Source: Chaetorhynchus papuensis
Taxonomy: Eukaryota; Chordata; Aves; Passeriformes; Rhipiduridae
Assembly: GCA_013396525.1 (NCBI GenBank)
Contig: VWYX01000086.1
Span: 186,001 to 250,000 of the forward strand
DNA length: 64,000 nucleotides
Reading direction: 5' to 3'
Position 1 is the stretch's first letter. Every line of letters starts with the position of its first letter. Of the stretch, positions 25,331 through 36,779 are shown in pieces. The translations under genes and the position numbers were made by a program. The notes below the pieces were generated by a model. It made no database searches. It had not been told where the DNA came from and saw only the letters and a program-made list of their open reading frames with translations.

Positions 25331-27340
25331 TGTGTAATATCCAATCTCCAGAAGTCTTAATGATCATGGATGTGCACAGTAAGAGATTAGCATAAAATTA
25401 GCACTGATGCAGCTATTAAAGAACCTCGAAAGATTGTGATATCCTGGTACATAAATTGGGCTGCAGAATATATCTGAGCTTTGTCAAAACCCCCAGGCTA
25501 GCTGAGTTCAAAAATACTTCTTTTCCCCTGGGGTGTAGTCCCTATGCTCCTTCCCCCTGTTTATTACTTTGTACTAATCTTCAGATTCACAGAATAATTT
25601 ATGAAGCTGTAGGGGACCTGCTTCCAGCTGAGGCATCTGTTAGGATCAAACCTGAGAGAGGATGTGAGCTGCTGAGTGAGTCCTGGGCAGGGGATTCTGA
25701 GTGTTTCCATTGCCATATTTGCTTTTTCAGCACAGTGCTTGGGGTGGGAGTTGGGGGGTGCCCTTGGTGTTTTGGGGTTTGGTTGTTGTTGTGTTTGGGT
25801 TTTTTTTAAAACTTTGTGAAGTTTGCACTTCCTGGGAAGGGTGCAGCAGTCTCACTGTTGATCACGTCAGGGTGTCCATGTTGTGACTTCACATCATCTG
25901 GTACTCACTGCAAATCAATCTTTTCAATATAAGAAGCAAATTAACTGTTTTGTGATAATGTCCCATTTCCGGTCATTTTCTTCAACCCTGCTCTTCTCAG
26001 AGAGTCACACTGAGTTGCAGCTTTTTTGCCCTATTTCATCGCTCTGCTGAACGCTTCAATAAAAAAAAAAAATAGCAGGACTCTCAGGGAGCCAGGCATA
26101 TTTAAAAAAAAAAAAAAAAATCTGTTAGCCCTGTAGGGAATATTGTCACTAAAATGAAATATTTCCAACATGAAGCAAACTCTTTAAATAGTCTGAAATT
26201 AATTCTGAATCTTTTCAGCACCAGAATTTGGGATGATGTGTTTTCTTTCATATTCCTCCTCCATCTCTTCAAACTGGCTTGTTTGTCCCTTTTGGATACA
26301 GCTTCCTTCTACTTGCAAAGCAGTAATTATCCTAATTACTCTTCAGCATTTAAAGCCATCTTCTGGAAGATGATTTACAAGAATTACATAAGAGATCTAT
26401 ATACAATGACACACTTGCTTGTTTGGCCTGAAGCGTTTTATGTTTTCCAGCTTAATCAGAATTCTTATGATGAGTAGAGAAGTTCTAATGAGTTTCTGCA
26501 TGAGTTTGTGCCTGAAGATGCTTTCAAAATTGTACTTTTTTCTCTCTGAACAGCTGAAGTAGTAAAGCAATCCTTCATTACTGTGACTCACTCCGAGGTG
26601 TTGTGACTATTTGAGATCACAGTTGCCACCAGTGTGTGCAACAGTTTCCATTAGTTGAAAAGGTAAAAATGAGAAAAAACTGAGTGGAAGCTAAAAATAG
26701 TGTCAAGAACAACAGGCAGATTGATACACTCGTATCAACCAACACATGATTCTTTTTCCGAAGTGGAAATTTTAAAGAAAATATGAATACAACATAATCT
26801 GCGAAAACATTGACGGTTTTCTACCTCTGCTTGGGACATAAATTTTTTTTTCTTTTTTTTTTTAGGGGAAACAGCAGTGTGATTTTGTGGTTTTTTTTGG
26901 TTTTTTTTTTGATGAAGACACTATGGCAGCATTTGCTCCTTCTGTCTGTTTATTTATCAGATACAGTTATCAGATCAGCTGAAAATGATCTGGTGGGGCG
27001 AGATACGGCAGTAATTTGATTATGTCCATTCGGAGTTTTGCAGTCCTATCCAAGATTAAGCCTCAACTTTGTTCTGCGTTGTTATTTTGGAAGGTTGGCC
27101 ATTGACACGTAGACAACATGCACAGTAAACTGATATTGCAAGGTAACACAGCAGTGAGAGTCATGATTCAGTGAGCTTGAATCCATCCTGAAAAGCCCCC
27201 AGGAACATGACAATGTGCCTGATGGTTTAAATTAGCGGCCTGTTTCAAAACACTCCAGTCACAGATACGATGCTGTAGTGGAAAATGTTTTCTGAGTAAT
27301 TTTCGAAGCTCCCAAACTCTAATCCCTGTAATATTTCCGA
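25331..27340. other. AT-rich non-coding DNA with A/T homopolymers
   Basis: Contains a G/T-rich tract at about 25738-25808, an A12 run at about 26061-26072, an A17 run at about 26104-26120, and T-rich tracts at 26840-26911. No gene supported. Confidence 0.5.
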
Positions 27341-27353
27341 GGTGCAGTGCTTG

Positions 27354-27753
27354 CTACAGTGCAGTTCTAAAAACACAATCTTCAAAAGCTGGTTTTTCTT
27401 CACTCTTCAGAAATCTCACAGGAAAATTGAGAATGTATTCCAATCCCATTTGGCTTACTACATCTCTATATACACTACTAAAAGTATGAAGTATTAACAC
27501 AGAGAGCTTTAATGTACATTTTAAATTGATTATAGAATCATCCAGGAGCTTTGCTTCTTGCAGCTTCTGCATCTGCCTCTGAAATAGTAATGGGAATGTG
27601 GTTCAGTACAGAAAATCTGGTGGCTTCTTGGGGTAAAACTGTTACAGCAGAAGTGCTTGTAATGAAGGGGAAAGTAATTGAATCATCCACCGTAACATAT
27701 TCTGCTTTCAAAATGTTGAGGTTATGATGATGCAGTCTTATCCTACAAAACAT
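27354..27753 (-). other. pair of overlapping open frames, possible decayed retrocopy
   Basis: Two minus-strand frames, 27753-27538 (71 codons) and 27572-27354 (72 codons), overlap in different phases. Together they cover about 400 bases. Their translations look moderately protein-like and could be one frame broken by a frameshift, as in a retrocopy, but I recognise neither half. Length alone does not exclude chance, and the reading is weak. Confidence 0.15.
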
Positions 27754-30540
27754 TTAAGTTTTTCTTGGGATGTTTTTCAGGATGTGCCAAGCTGTTCTAT
27801 TAAGTGAGATTCCCTCCTCAAAGGCCTTAGTCTGCATCACTGCTAACACAGGGAATGACTTATAAAAAAATTAATGGCTGGATGATGTTTTCTTAAAATA
27901 CAACATCAAATATTAAAACTTTCTTACGGGGCAGGTTTTTTGAGCAGGCATTTTAAGTGAATTTATGAAACTACAAAAGTGCTTCAGCTGCTGACCAAGC
28001 AACTGGAAAGGTTCACCTCCCCTTCAGTCCTGGTCCAGATCCCATTACTCCTGTGACCTTCAGTTACTGGGGAGGGACACTTCAGAAACCTCAGCGTGGT
28101 AAAGTCGGGGTACTGACTAAATTTCTGACTGCTGGATATTCTCACACCAGGCAAGGATTACGTTAGTACTTCTCTGATTATCTGACTGCCTTTTAAAAGG
28201 AAAAGTCTGCAAAGTAATTGTGATGTAAATGAGCATCCAGATTTCATGGATCTGGGTTTCATTTGGGCTCACATCTCATGTTTTGAGAGGCAAAATGTAA
28301 AAGGAGGACTTCTGTCTATATGCATACTAAAGAAAATTAAATTGTTTGGGGAAAGAATTGGGCCCTCTGATTAGTGTGCAATGTTTTTCAAGTCAAATGT
28401 GACCTCAGAAACTTAGCAACCAAATTACTTTCCAATTCCTTGCTCTTTAGCTTGCTTTGGTGCTCATGTATAGCATTTTCCTAGGTGGGTCAAAGTTTCT
28501 TGTATTGTGGGAAAAACAGGCAAAAAGTAATGAATTTTCAGATTATGCTTTTATTTAGGAACATAAAGACTGAAGAAGATCACGTGGCTTAAAGCTCAGC
28601 TAGTGGTCAGCATGATAGAAGATGAAATGTGATATTGACCAAGGCAAAGTTTTGCACATTAAAATAGTTGCAACTGCTCATAGGGATTACAGGCATGTAA
28701 TTAACTGTAATCACTCAGGGGAAAAAAAGCCTGGTGGAAAGGTTAAATAGATGTCTCTTTGGAGCAGTACATGGTGGTCAGGACAGTTCATAACACTGGA
28801 TAAACCTAGAGGATGGAGTTTTGGAAAAACAAATCTGAAAATATTGCAGTTCTGTATTTGGAATCAGTTGGCTAGCACAGTTCTAAATTTTGTATTCAGT
28901 TCTGATGAGCTGTTCTAAAAATGATATTGCAAAGAAGATAAGGATTGGTATTCACTGCTGTAGCATATCATTGCATCAAAAAGCTTAGCAGGATTCAAGA
29001 AAGGATTAAACGCTTCCTCTAAAAATGAGAACACCCATGTTTATGAAAAATAGGGTGAAAACATTTGCTAGAAATATGCCCTGAAGCTGAAGGGCTGAGA
29101 AGTCAGGCACTGACTGGAAGTAAACAGAAAGCAATTTCTGCTGGGACAGTTTCCCTGCTGTGGGGGTTCCCTTGCATTTGCTGGGCTTTGTGCACAGAAT
29201 GTTGGTGTTGTTTGGCACAGCTCAGGGGCTGCGTGGCTCTCTCTGGTGCATGAGAGATGCCCACCTGTGGCAGGATGCCCTGTGACCAAAAATGCACCAC
29301 CTTGGCTGCTGATGTTGTGTTTGTGTTTTAAAAACAGCCAAATGGGAGCTTCACGTCTTCTTTGAAGGGATTATCTGCCCAATCCAAGGAACTCACCAAG
29401 GAACTCACATTTCCCTGTGGGTTTTGAGGTCTCTTGCTGAGGGTATCAGTGTTACTAGCACTTTATGTGGACATAAAACCAACAAAAAGTAGTGTCAGCA
29501 GGAAATCACACAACCCGGATCCTAGTGATTTTATTTTTTTTTTAAATTGCATCTTTCATTTCTGTAAAGTTTTCCAGAAAATCTCCCCCCTTCTTTCTGT
29601 ATTTTGCCACCAGTTTTATTTTTTTTTGTTTGATTTAAGTGTTTATATTTATACAATATGTGGGGTTTTTAGTTCAGCAGCAAAACTTCAGCTGCATGTG
29701 GCTACCAAAGGTAGGAGAAAAATGGCCCCAGTGAACAGACTGGTTCTGTCTGCACTCATTAATAACTGGGCCTCAGAGGAGGAAGTGGAGATGCTTTATT
29801 TGCTCACACTTTTCCTGTTTTCCTTCTGTGACAAATGACCTGTTTTAAAGTAGAGATTTTATCCCTTAGCATTGCATATGAAGGGAGTGTGATTGCCTAA
29901 ACCATATTTTATCGTGGTTTTGTTTATCATATTCATTCTAATTCAGTGAAACCCTGTATTTTTGCTGAATTAGCTTTCCTGGAAACAATAAATAATACTT
30001 CTGTCAATCACTTGGCAGGAGGTGTTGTTTCCAAGGGTGCTGATTAAGCAACGCATGGAACTAGGGCCTGTAGGAATCACTTAAAAAATAATTCCTCAAT
30101 AAGAACATTTTATGAAAATTCTTTTGGAGGGTTTGGGTTTTTAGATGAAACCCAAAGGATGGACACCAAGGATGGCAATGCTTAAAAACATAAGAGAAAT
30201 AGGACCAGATTGGAGAGAGTTGATTTAATTTTTTCTCTTCAATTTACTCTTACCTTGTACGAGTCTTTTTGACTCAGAAGTTGAAATCTCCCATTTCCTG
30301 CAGAAAGCTGTTATGGATTTATGTTGCTACTTTTTTCTATTAACAATATTGTCATTTTTCTGGAAGTCTGTCAGCATCCTGATAACATCCCAGGTTGACA
30401 CCCTACCGGAAATCAATGATGCAGAGTTTTTGTAATGCATTTTATTGCGTGCAAAATACACAAGCCATGGAAAAAGAGGAAGTTTCAAATGCTACACAGG
30501 CATTCTACATTCCCAATATCCAGTTCCCAGGAATTGTTTC
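27754..30540. other. AT-rich non-coding DNA
   Basis: No gene supported. Between 29003 and 29300 several short frames on both strands overlap. A 12-bp tandem duplication lies at 29385-29408, and T-rich runs occur near 29530 and 29620. Confidence 0.5.
29385..29408. repeat. 12-bp perfect tandem duplication
   Basis: CAAGGAACTCAC occurs twice head to tail (29385-29396 and 29397-29408) without a mismatch. No larger repeat surrounds it. Confidence 0.85.
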
Positions 30541-30543
30541 TAA

Positions 30544-30546
<3 letters not shown>

Positions 30547-30639
<93 letters not shown>
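30547..30639. repeat. TAA microsatellite, 15 + 15 units around TGT
   Basis: Fifteen perfect TAA units (30547-30591), a TGT triplet (30592-30594) and fifteen further perfect TAA units (30595-30639). The poly-asparagine and poly-isoleucine frames across it are artefacts of the repeat. It is expected to be highly length-variable. Confidence 0.97.
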
Positions 30640-30640
<1 letters not shown>

Positions 30641-31710
30641 CAAAATGACAAGTAAATAAAACTGGCCATTTGTCCTTGTAGAATCTAAAAACTCACACTG
30701 TCAGAGAACTCATAGTCCTGTGCATAATTGCACATTTTTAATCCCTTAAGACCGAGATTATGCTCAATGTGATATTAAATAAGGACAGCTGTATGGAGCC
30801 CAGCTAGAAAATTGCATCTAAATTACTCAGTATTGTAGCCATGCCGATCTTCTTTCAAAGAGACAGGTATGATCCTGATTATACAAATTTCTTAGTCCTT
30901 TGTGCCAGTGAGAGTTTGGAAAATCAGCGGTGTATTAGATTTCAGGATGAAATTAATAATAGTGTATTACCTGTCTATGAAATCAGAGGAAACAAGGAGC
31001 ATCTTTTGATGAATAAACATCTGAGGCTTTCATTTTCTGCCTTTCTTACAAGGCTAATGCTTTCTCCAGGTTTAAATTTGCAGTATCAAATAAGTTGCAG
31101 TTTCTAGAAGTCCAAGTATTCAATTAAATCTTGTGAAATTATTCGAGTGAACAAGATTTTTTAAAAATAGTTTATATGTAATGTCTGCATTGCTTACTCT
31201 TGCACAGGGAGGCTTTCTCTTTCCATAGATCAATCATCTCTTTCTGTTTCCTTGGAGGAGGAGAATAATGGGTGCTTTGGGTTTTTTGTGGAAAAATCAG
31301 AACGGTTTCTCACTGCTTGGGTAAAGAAGAGCTGCTGCCAGGTTTGTGATAGATTTGGCCTTAAATGGATAAGGACCCTTGGCTTTTTATTGGGAACTGA
31401 GGGAGCCCAGAATTAGCCTCCAAACCAGCTCCTGATACTGAGTGATAGATGGTTCTGTCCGAAGTGCCTACAGCTTCTCCTATCCTTTCCCTGCAGTGAC
31501 AGAGAGAACATTAATTTTCTGTAAGTGTGTTGCTGCAAATATGACTTTAATATAATTCTCAGATGTTTGAGTAAAACCCTAATGTCTTCCAATAATTCTC
31601 TTCTATAAGCCCGTGTCACTGATGATTGCAGACAGTGACAAATGCCAGATCGTGCCTGATGGTTGTCTCCTGCCTCCAGTTCCCTTACTGGTTTGGATAA
31701 TGTAATATTC
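30640..31710. other. AT-rich non-coding DNA
   Basis: The 88-codon plus frame at 30841-31107 has no recognisable domain. Nothing else distinctive. Confidence 0.45.
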
Positions 31711-31711
31711 T

Positions 31712-32215
31712 TTGTTAGGCTGTTCTAAGTTCATTATCCCTCACAGAACAGCAGTACAGGCGCTTGATGGATGGGCAGGGCAGCATCCAGAGAGCTGCAA
31801 ACCACGGGGGAAGGAGGCACGGGGAGCTGGAGGCAGTGCCTGCTGCAGCTGGAGGTACAGATGTGCTCGTGGCTTGCATGGGCGTGGTTTTCCCCAGCCA
31901 TTAACTTCACAGAAGCCAGTAGTTTGGGATTTTTCCCACTCCTTTCTTCTGTGCATTCTCACTACACAGATACCTTGGTACTGCCCTTCTGCTGCCACGT
32001 GGGCTTCGTTTCCTTTACTTCCTCTTCCCATCGCTGAAATCCACGCCATGAGCCTGGGCCTCTGTAGAGCCCTGGTGTCCCCTCGGCATCCAAAGCTGCC
32101 CTTGCATTTCTGCTCCTCCCTGTACACGGGTCCCAACCTGTGCCTTGTCTGCCCTTCACCCAGTGTCTGTAGCTGGCACAGCAAATGTCAAGGAGGGGCA
32201 GAGTTACAGTGAGGA
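31712..32215. other. GC-rich patch with openings in many frames
   Basis: Five frames on the two strands are open here (166, 147, 96, 88 and more codons), which is the signature of stop-poor composition rather than coding. No domain is seen. It may be an old GC-rich element. Confidence 0.45.
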
Positions 32216-32890
32216 AGTTTATCTGCTCTGGTTCTTTTACTTTGTTTAGCATCCCTGCTGAAGAAAAAGACTCAAAAGTGCTTCATTTGTGGCTTTAAAT
32301 GGTGTCCCAGATACCAAGAGAGTACTCAAGTAGTCTCTGATTAGTCTCTACCAGTATAATTGAATTTGGATTTGCAGGAAATTTTGAAGGTTTTCAGGAA
32401 TTGTAGTTGGCATTAATTTACTTTGAACATTAGGGATACAAGCGAGTGCAGCTGACCATTTGCCATTATAAAAAGCCTCTGTAAGCAGTGTAGCATCTGA
32501 GAGGCACTGCTTTGTGGAGAAACATTAAGGGGAACAGACTTGAAAATGCAATTGCCACTAATTTCTTAGCTAGTGGGCAGAAAAATCACTGGAACTAAAT
32601 TTCTATACGATCATACTTAAATTTTTAAGTCAGCAGCCACTGTGATCTTACTACTTCAGAGACTTTATTAGTAAATGCTGTTTGTATTTTTGACCAAAGA
32701 AAATGCATTTGAATTAATAAGGAATGCTGTGCATTTCGCTGTCTGTGAAGAGGAAAGAGTCTCTTTAGTTAAAGGCTTGTGAAGATTTGCTGTGTTTCTC
32801 TAATTATTGAAATGGTTTTGCTGTTGACCTCTATAAATCTCTGACTCTTCTGTGTGTAGACTGAGGTATCTAAACCAAACTCTTTATGTT
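32216..32890. other. AT-rich non-coding DNA
   Basis: Nothing distinctive seen before the G/T tract. Confidence 0.5.
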
Positions 32891-32947
32891 GCTTGGGTTT
32901 TGGGGTGGTTTTTGGTGGGTTTTTTTGTTTGGTTGCCTGGTTGGTTT

Positions 32948-32973
32948 GGGGTGGGGTTTCTGGGTTGTTGGGG
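32948..32973 (+). other. canonical G-quadruplex motif, copy 1
   Basis: Runs GGGG, GGGG, GGG and GGGG are separated by loops T, TTTCT and TTGTT. This satisfies the standard G3+N1-7 pattern on the plus strand. Confidence 0.85.
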
Positions 32974-33020
32974 TTTTTTTGTTTTTGGTGGGTTTTTTTG
33001 TTTGGTTGCCTGGTTGGTTT

Positions 33021-33046
33021 GGGGTGGGGTTTCTGGGTTGTTGGGG
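33021..33046 (+). other. canonical G-quadruplex motif, copy 2
   Basis: Exact repeat of the upstream motif with the same loops, 73 bases downstream, inside the second copy of the tandem duplication. Confidence 0.85.
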
Positions 33047-33054
33047 TTTTTTTG

Positions 33055-33118
33055 TTTTTTTTTTTTTTTTTTGGGGGGGGCTTGGTTAGTTTGTTGTTTG
33101 TTGGTTTTTTGGGTTTTT
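33055..33118 (+). repeat. T18-G8 run and trailing G/T tract
   Basis: Eighteen T, then eight G, then TTGG-type sequence. The adjacent long T and G homopolymers are a likely site of sequencing length error. Confidence 0.9.
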
Positions 33119-33120
33119 TT

Positions 33121-33580
33121 AAATTTTGAAGAGTATCCATTGAGTCTGCCAAAGTGCATTCAACCTGATTTTAAATGGATATTGTCAGGACACCCTCATT
33201 CTTGGCTGGGTAGGCTTTTCACCTTGCATCCTCTCACAGCTGCCTGGTAAGAGAGACGGGAGGGGAAGTGTCTTGTCCAGTGGGCCAACAGACTTGTATG
33301 GAAGATTGCAGGAAAAGCTGAGAAGTGGTGTTGCTCAACTCAGGAGTGGCTTCCTACTAAAAATTGCTTTTAGTCTTTGTTGCAACTTTCTCCAGGGTTG
33401 CTTTTTATGCAGCTGTCTTTAGACAGCATCAGCTGTGAGAGAGGGGATTCAGGCCAGTATTGCCACCAAGGGCATGGCTGGGGTTCAAGAACAGAATACA
33501 CAGAGGTCAGACTCACTCTAAAGACATTTAAAGCTGAGAATGGAGTTCATGCTGTTTGCAGACATCTTTTCTGTCAGTGG
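33121..33580. other. mixed non-coding DNA
   Basis: No gene supported. The plus frame at 33377-33724 is unrecognised. Confidence 0.45.
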
Positions 33581-33581
33581 C

Positions 33582-33617
33582 AGTCTCTCTCTCTCTTCCC
33601 CCTCCTCTCGCCCCCAG
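33582..33617 (+). other. pyrimidine tract resembling a strong 3' splice site
   Basis: Beginning at about 33582 a CT-repeat and C-rich tract ends in CAG at 33615-33617, the layout of a strong 3' splice site. A GT follows a CCAG at about 33708-33710, which would give an exon of about 93 bases. Its translation in the open plus frame is not recognised. It may be a chance pyrimidine microsatellite. Confidence 0.25.
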
Positions 33618-33870
33618 CCCTGGAGAGTCAAAAGGGGATTTACTGGCCCTGGCCAGCAGAAGTCAGAGCAGCTCTGAGGATTGACAGGTGTCACAGTGCT
33701 TTGCACCAGGTCAGAATGCAGTAAAGACTGCAGTTCATTAAGAAAATGAGTGATTAGAAAGAGGGAAACAGCTAATAAACTTTCTAGTAAGGAAGGGATG
33801 TTTTCTTATTATAGCTAAACACTGACAAAAGAGGATGCTGGCATTACTTTCAAGAATTCCTAGAAATATT

Positions 33871-34345
33871 TCAAGTTTTTTGGCTTTGTACTTTTGTGAT
33901 AGGTGGGGGCTCTTTTCTACCTAACCGTGGCTTTATTTCATTGGGAAGAGTAGAATTGAAGGTGGGTCTGTGTTTCTCTAAAAGGGCAGTGCCTTTTTGT
34001 TCTTCTCTTGAGACATTTGTCTTGCCATTGCATTTGTTGTACCACAGTGCCATAAGATTAAAGAAGTCCATCACCTTGATCTTCACTGTTGTTCCAACAC
34101 TGGTCTTGATAGCTCTGATTGCTTTATAGACATTGTTTTCTTGGCATAGGGCTGCTCCCAGAAAAACAGAATAAAATGGAACAATATGCCATGGTTGGAT
34201 ACGGATTTCAATCCCATAATTTCCATGAGCTGGCAAATAATAGCCCTTTGCAAACTGAGATGCATAATTTAATTCAAAACACATCTTCTGTAGAATTGGC
34301 ACGTACTGTGATGAGGGCTGCAGCTGATAATCCTTTGCAAGACAG
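33871..34345 (-). pseudogene. unrecognised protein-like open frame, possible retrocopy or exon
   Basis: On the minus strand the frame is open from about 34390 to a TGA at 33871. From about 34345 onward its amino-acid mix looks protein-like, with hydrophobic and charged residues interspersed and a basic, proline-containing C-terminus ending in KVQSQKT. I do not recognise the family. There is no clear start codon near the upstream end, so it would be a 5'-truncated copy or an internal/terminal exon. An AG lies just before 34345 on the minus strand, but the preceding sequence is AC-rich rather than pyrimidine-rich, so it is a poor acceptor. No poly-A tail was seen downstream. In a window of this size an open run of this length could also occur by chance. 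Confidence 0.25.
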
Positions 34346-34349
34346 TCCT

Positions 34350-34372
34350 GGTGAGTGTGAGTGTGTGTGTGC
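34350..34372. repeat. short GT-rich run
   Basis: GTGAGTGTGAGTGTGTGTGT next to the unrecognised minus-strand frame. It also contains a GTGAGT that resembles a plus-strand splice donor, most likely by chance of the GT repeat. Confidence 0.7.
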
Positions 34373-34389
34373 TGGTGCTGGCACTGTTC

Positions 34390-36770
34390 TCCTGCTCAGT
34401 GGTGTCATTTTCTGCATGCAGTCCTACTGCTTCTATTTGAGTGGCTTGATGAATGAGGGAGGCAAAGAGCTTTCTTCAGCAGGACTAAGATGGCAGCATG
34501 AAGAACAAGGATTAAGCAATGCTGCTTCAGGGAGGAGCGTTGGACCTCAGTGTTTGTGTTCTTGCACTGAGATGAGTATCTCAAGCTAAATTCTCAGAGG
34601 TTTGCAGAGGGTTTAAGCACACGTGCCACTCAAAGCAAGGGGAGGCACGGAGCTAAAACCCCATGTAATGTTTCATGAATGTATCTCCTGGGTGCTAATT
34701 TCATCATCTAAAATATATAGCATAATGGATAGTTGCTGCATGAATACAAAGTTTTAAGTCCCTCTAGGGGCTCTGCTAACAGCACAAACCATGAGAGTGT
34801 ATCTGAGTTGTTTATGAACAGAAGCAGAGTCCCAGGAGTGAGACACAGCTATAAATTCACTGCGGTCTGTGCCTATCTATTGTCATTTGTAAGAACTGAG
34901 AGAGCAGCTTTCCTCTAAAACTGCTTCCTTTTAGAGCTTTAACTGAGAAGCTCTGCCTGAAAATCAGTCCTGATAGTTGAAGAGCTTTGCTAGAGAAAAG
35001 ACTCCATTTTCTGTATCAGTGTTTGTGTATTGTATCACACTTTAATTTTGTATTTAACATGGTTATTTAGTCAATTAATGTGACTGTGTCGTTGCAAATG
35101 ACTTTAAGAATGCATTTTATTTACTGGACCTTGTTTGATAGTAGGTTTTCTATTAAGACAGTTATATGTTTCATTAAAATGTGGTGTTAACGCACCAGGT
35201 ATAGGGATGTGCTTAAGAGACCCCTTTACACAACTCAAATATTGTGTTGGGTGTTTTTTTGCTAAGAAAGGAAGGATGAAAAGCCTGGTGAACTTTTGGA
35301 GCATTCAGTTCCTCCCTTTTTCTGACACCAAACCCAGTTTAGGCCCAGTCAAAGCAAAGGTACAACAACATAATGCAGAGCAGAAATTTAATTTTCAACC
35401 TTGGAATCTACCACCACATGTTTCTGACAAAACCTTGGAAAACATAAAAAACCCAAACCTACCAAGTGTGCAGAAGTTTTTGAGTTTAACTGGGATCATA
35501 CCAGGGTTTTTTAACAAAGAAATATAGTCATCAAGGCCCTGTCATCAAAAGAGAGGAGGCTTTAAATTCATTCTAGGTCAGCAGCAATTTTTGTGGTTTA
35601 GAATAGATATGATTATGTCTGGACTTCAGTTTCATCAAATTTCGGTTTTTGGTAAAATGTATTTCTTCAGTAACTCTAGAAATTAAGTTATGACTCTATG
35701 AATTTGCTGGCTATCAAAACAAACTTTCTGTTCCTCAGAAGCAGCATAGTAGGAATAAAATCATAAATGCTTCTGTTCTTGTTTCCTGGCAGTTGGTTTT
35801 GAAAACAGTGGAACCATTTCCAGTTATTTCCCCGTTGTTTCCTAAGTAAATGTTGTTCAGTTGAAATAAGCAAGTGGCCCTAAAACATGATCTTTAAAAA
35901 AACTTAGTTTGGACTGCTGTGTGTAGTTTGAGGACAGGGGTTTTCCTAAAGAGGCTTCAGTGGCAGCCCCACAGTTGAGAGGATGATGTTGGTAGCAGCT
36001 CTTGGGAGCGATTTACTCGGCAGCGCACACAGAGGTTCCTTTGCTGTCCTCCTGTGAAGAACGGGGTATAAAAAAAGCATAAAAACAGTAATTGAAAAGG
36101 ACACACGTACACATTGCAGTCAAAAATACATGCAGAAAAGTTTCATATCTACAGAGAGATTCAGACTGTAGAAATTCAGTAAAGTGAAAAATGTGGCAGG
36201 TTTTTCCTTTAGTTTTTCAGGCCAGAATCCTCCTCTGCAAGTCCAAGTGCCCGAGCAGCCAGGAGAGGAGCTGTTCTTTGTATCTTGGCTCAGTCTTGCC
36301 TAGGATCTTACTTTTAGAAAATTTAGCTATTCAGAGGAGGCAGCTCAGACCATTCTATCACTAAAGATGCAGTCAGAAAAAAAAACATTCAAGGCAACTG
36401 AAGTTTTCCCATTCACTTCAGTGCTTGTTAGCTTGGGCTGCATGCACTTGGCACGTTGCCTTTGTCAAACCCCAAAGGCAAGTAAATTTCCTGAGCTTCT
36501 AGAAACCACATGATCTTTATTACTTCTTTTAAGCTATGCAGTATTTCTGCATTCTTAATGCTCTGTTGCTGTGTCCTTACCTGCTGGCTCTTGCACAGGA
36601 AACCTTCAGTGGAGGCCACCAGAGTATTTCTGAAATGTGCATGACTTGAGAATCTCCTCCAGTGAAGTCAAGCTCCCTCATTCCTGGGAATGATACGTGA
36701 CACTAGAAAACACTGCTGTGCAATGATGTGTTACAATACACAACCTAGTCAAAAAGCAAAGTGATGCTTG
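34390..36770. other. AT-rich non-coding DNA
   Basis: No supported gene. The 130-codon plus frame at 35135-35527 and the 156-codon plus frame at 34119-34589 (antisense to the frame above) have no recognisable domain. Confidence 0.45.
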
Positions 36771-36779
36771 TTTTTCCCA

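Larger units (their letters stand above)
32908..33053 (+). repeat. exact 73-bp tandem duplication, G/T-rich
   Basis: Copy one spans 32908-32980 and copy two 32981-33053, and I find no mismatch between them. The unit contains GTTTGGTTGCCTGGTTGG and a block of G runs. A T18 run (33055-33072) and a G8 run (33073-33080) follow directly, and G/T-rich sequence continues to about 33118. The lysine, proline and threonine-rich minus frames and the glycine/phenylalanine/valine/tryptophan-rich plus frames here are translations of this repeat. Perfect identity suggests a recent duplication or an assembly artefact. Confidence 0.95.

Noticed and set aside
30395..30659. Open frames rich in poly-asparagine and poly-isoleucine
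   Set aside because: They are direct translations of the TAA microsatellite at 30547-30639.
31712..32252. Cluster of 88 to 166-codon frames on both strands
   Set aside because: Five mutually overlapping openings reflect GC-rich, stop-poor composition.
32908..33053. Direct repeats considered as a CRISPR array
   Set aside because: Only two abutting copies without spacers, in low-complexity DNA of eukaryotic character.
32769..33250. Lysine/proline/threonine-rich minus frames and glycine/phenylalanine/tryptophan-rich plus frames of up to 132 codons
   Set aside because: They translate the 73-bp duplication and the flanking G/T runs. The peptide repeats mirror the DNA repeat.
34119..34589. 156-codon plus frame with a GTGAGT that looks like a splice donor
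   Set aside because: It is antisense to the more protein-like minus frame, and the donor-like site falls in a GT-rich run.
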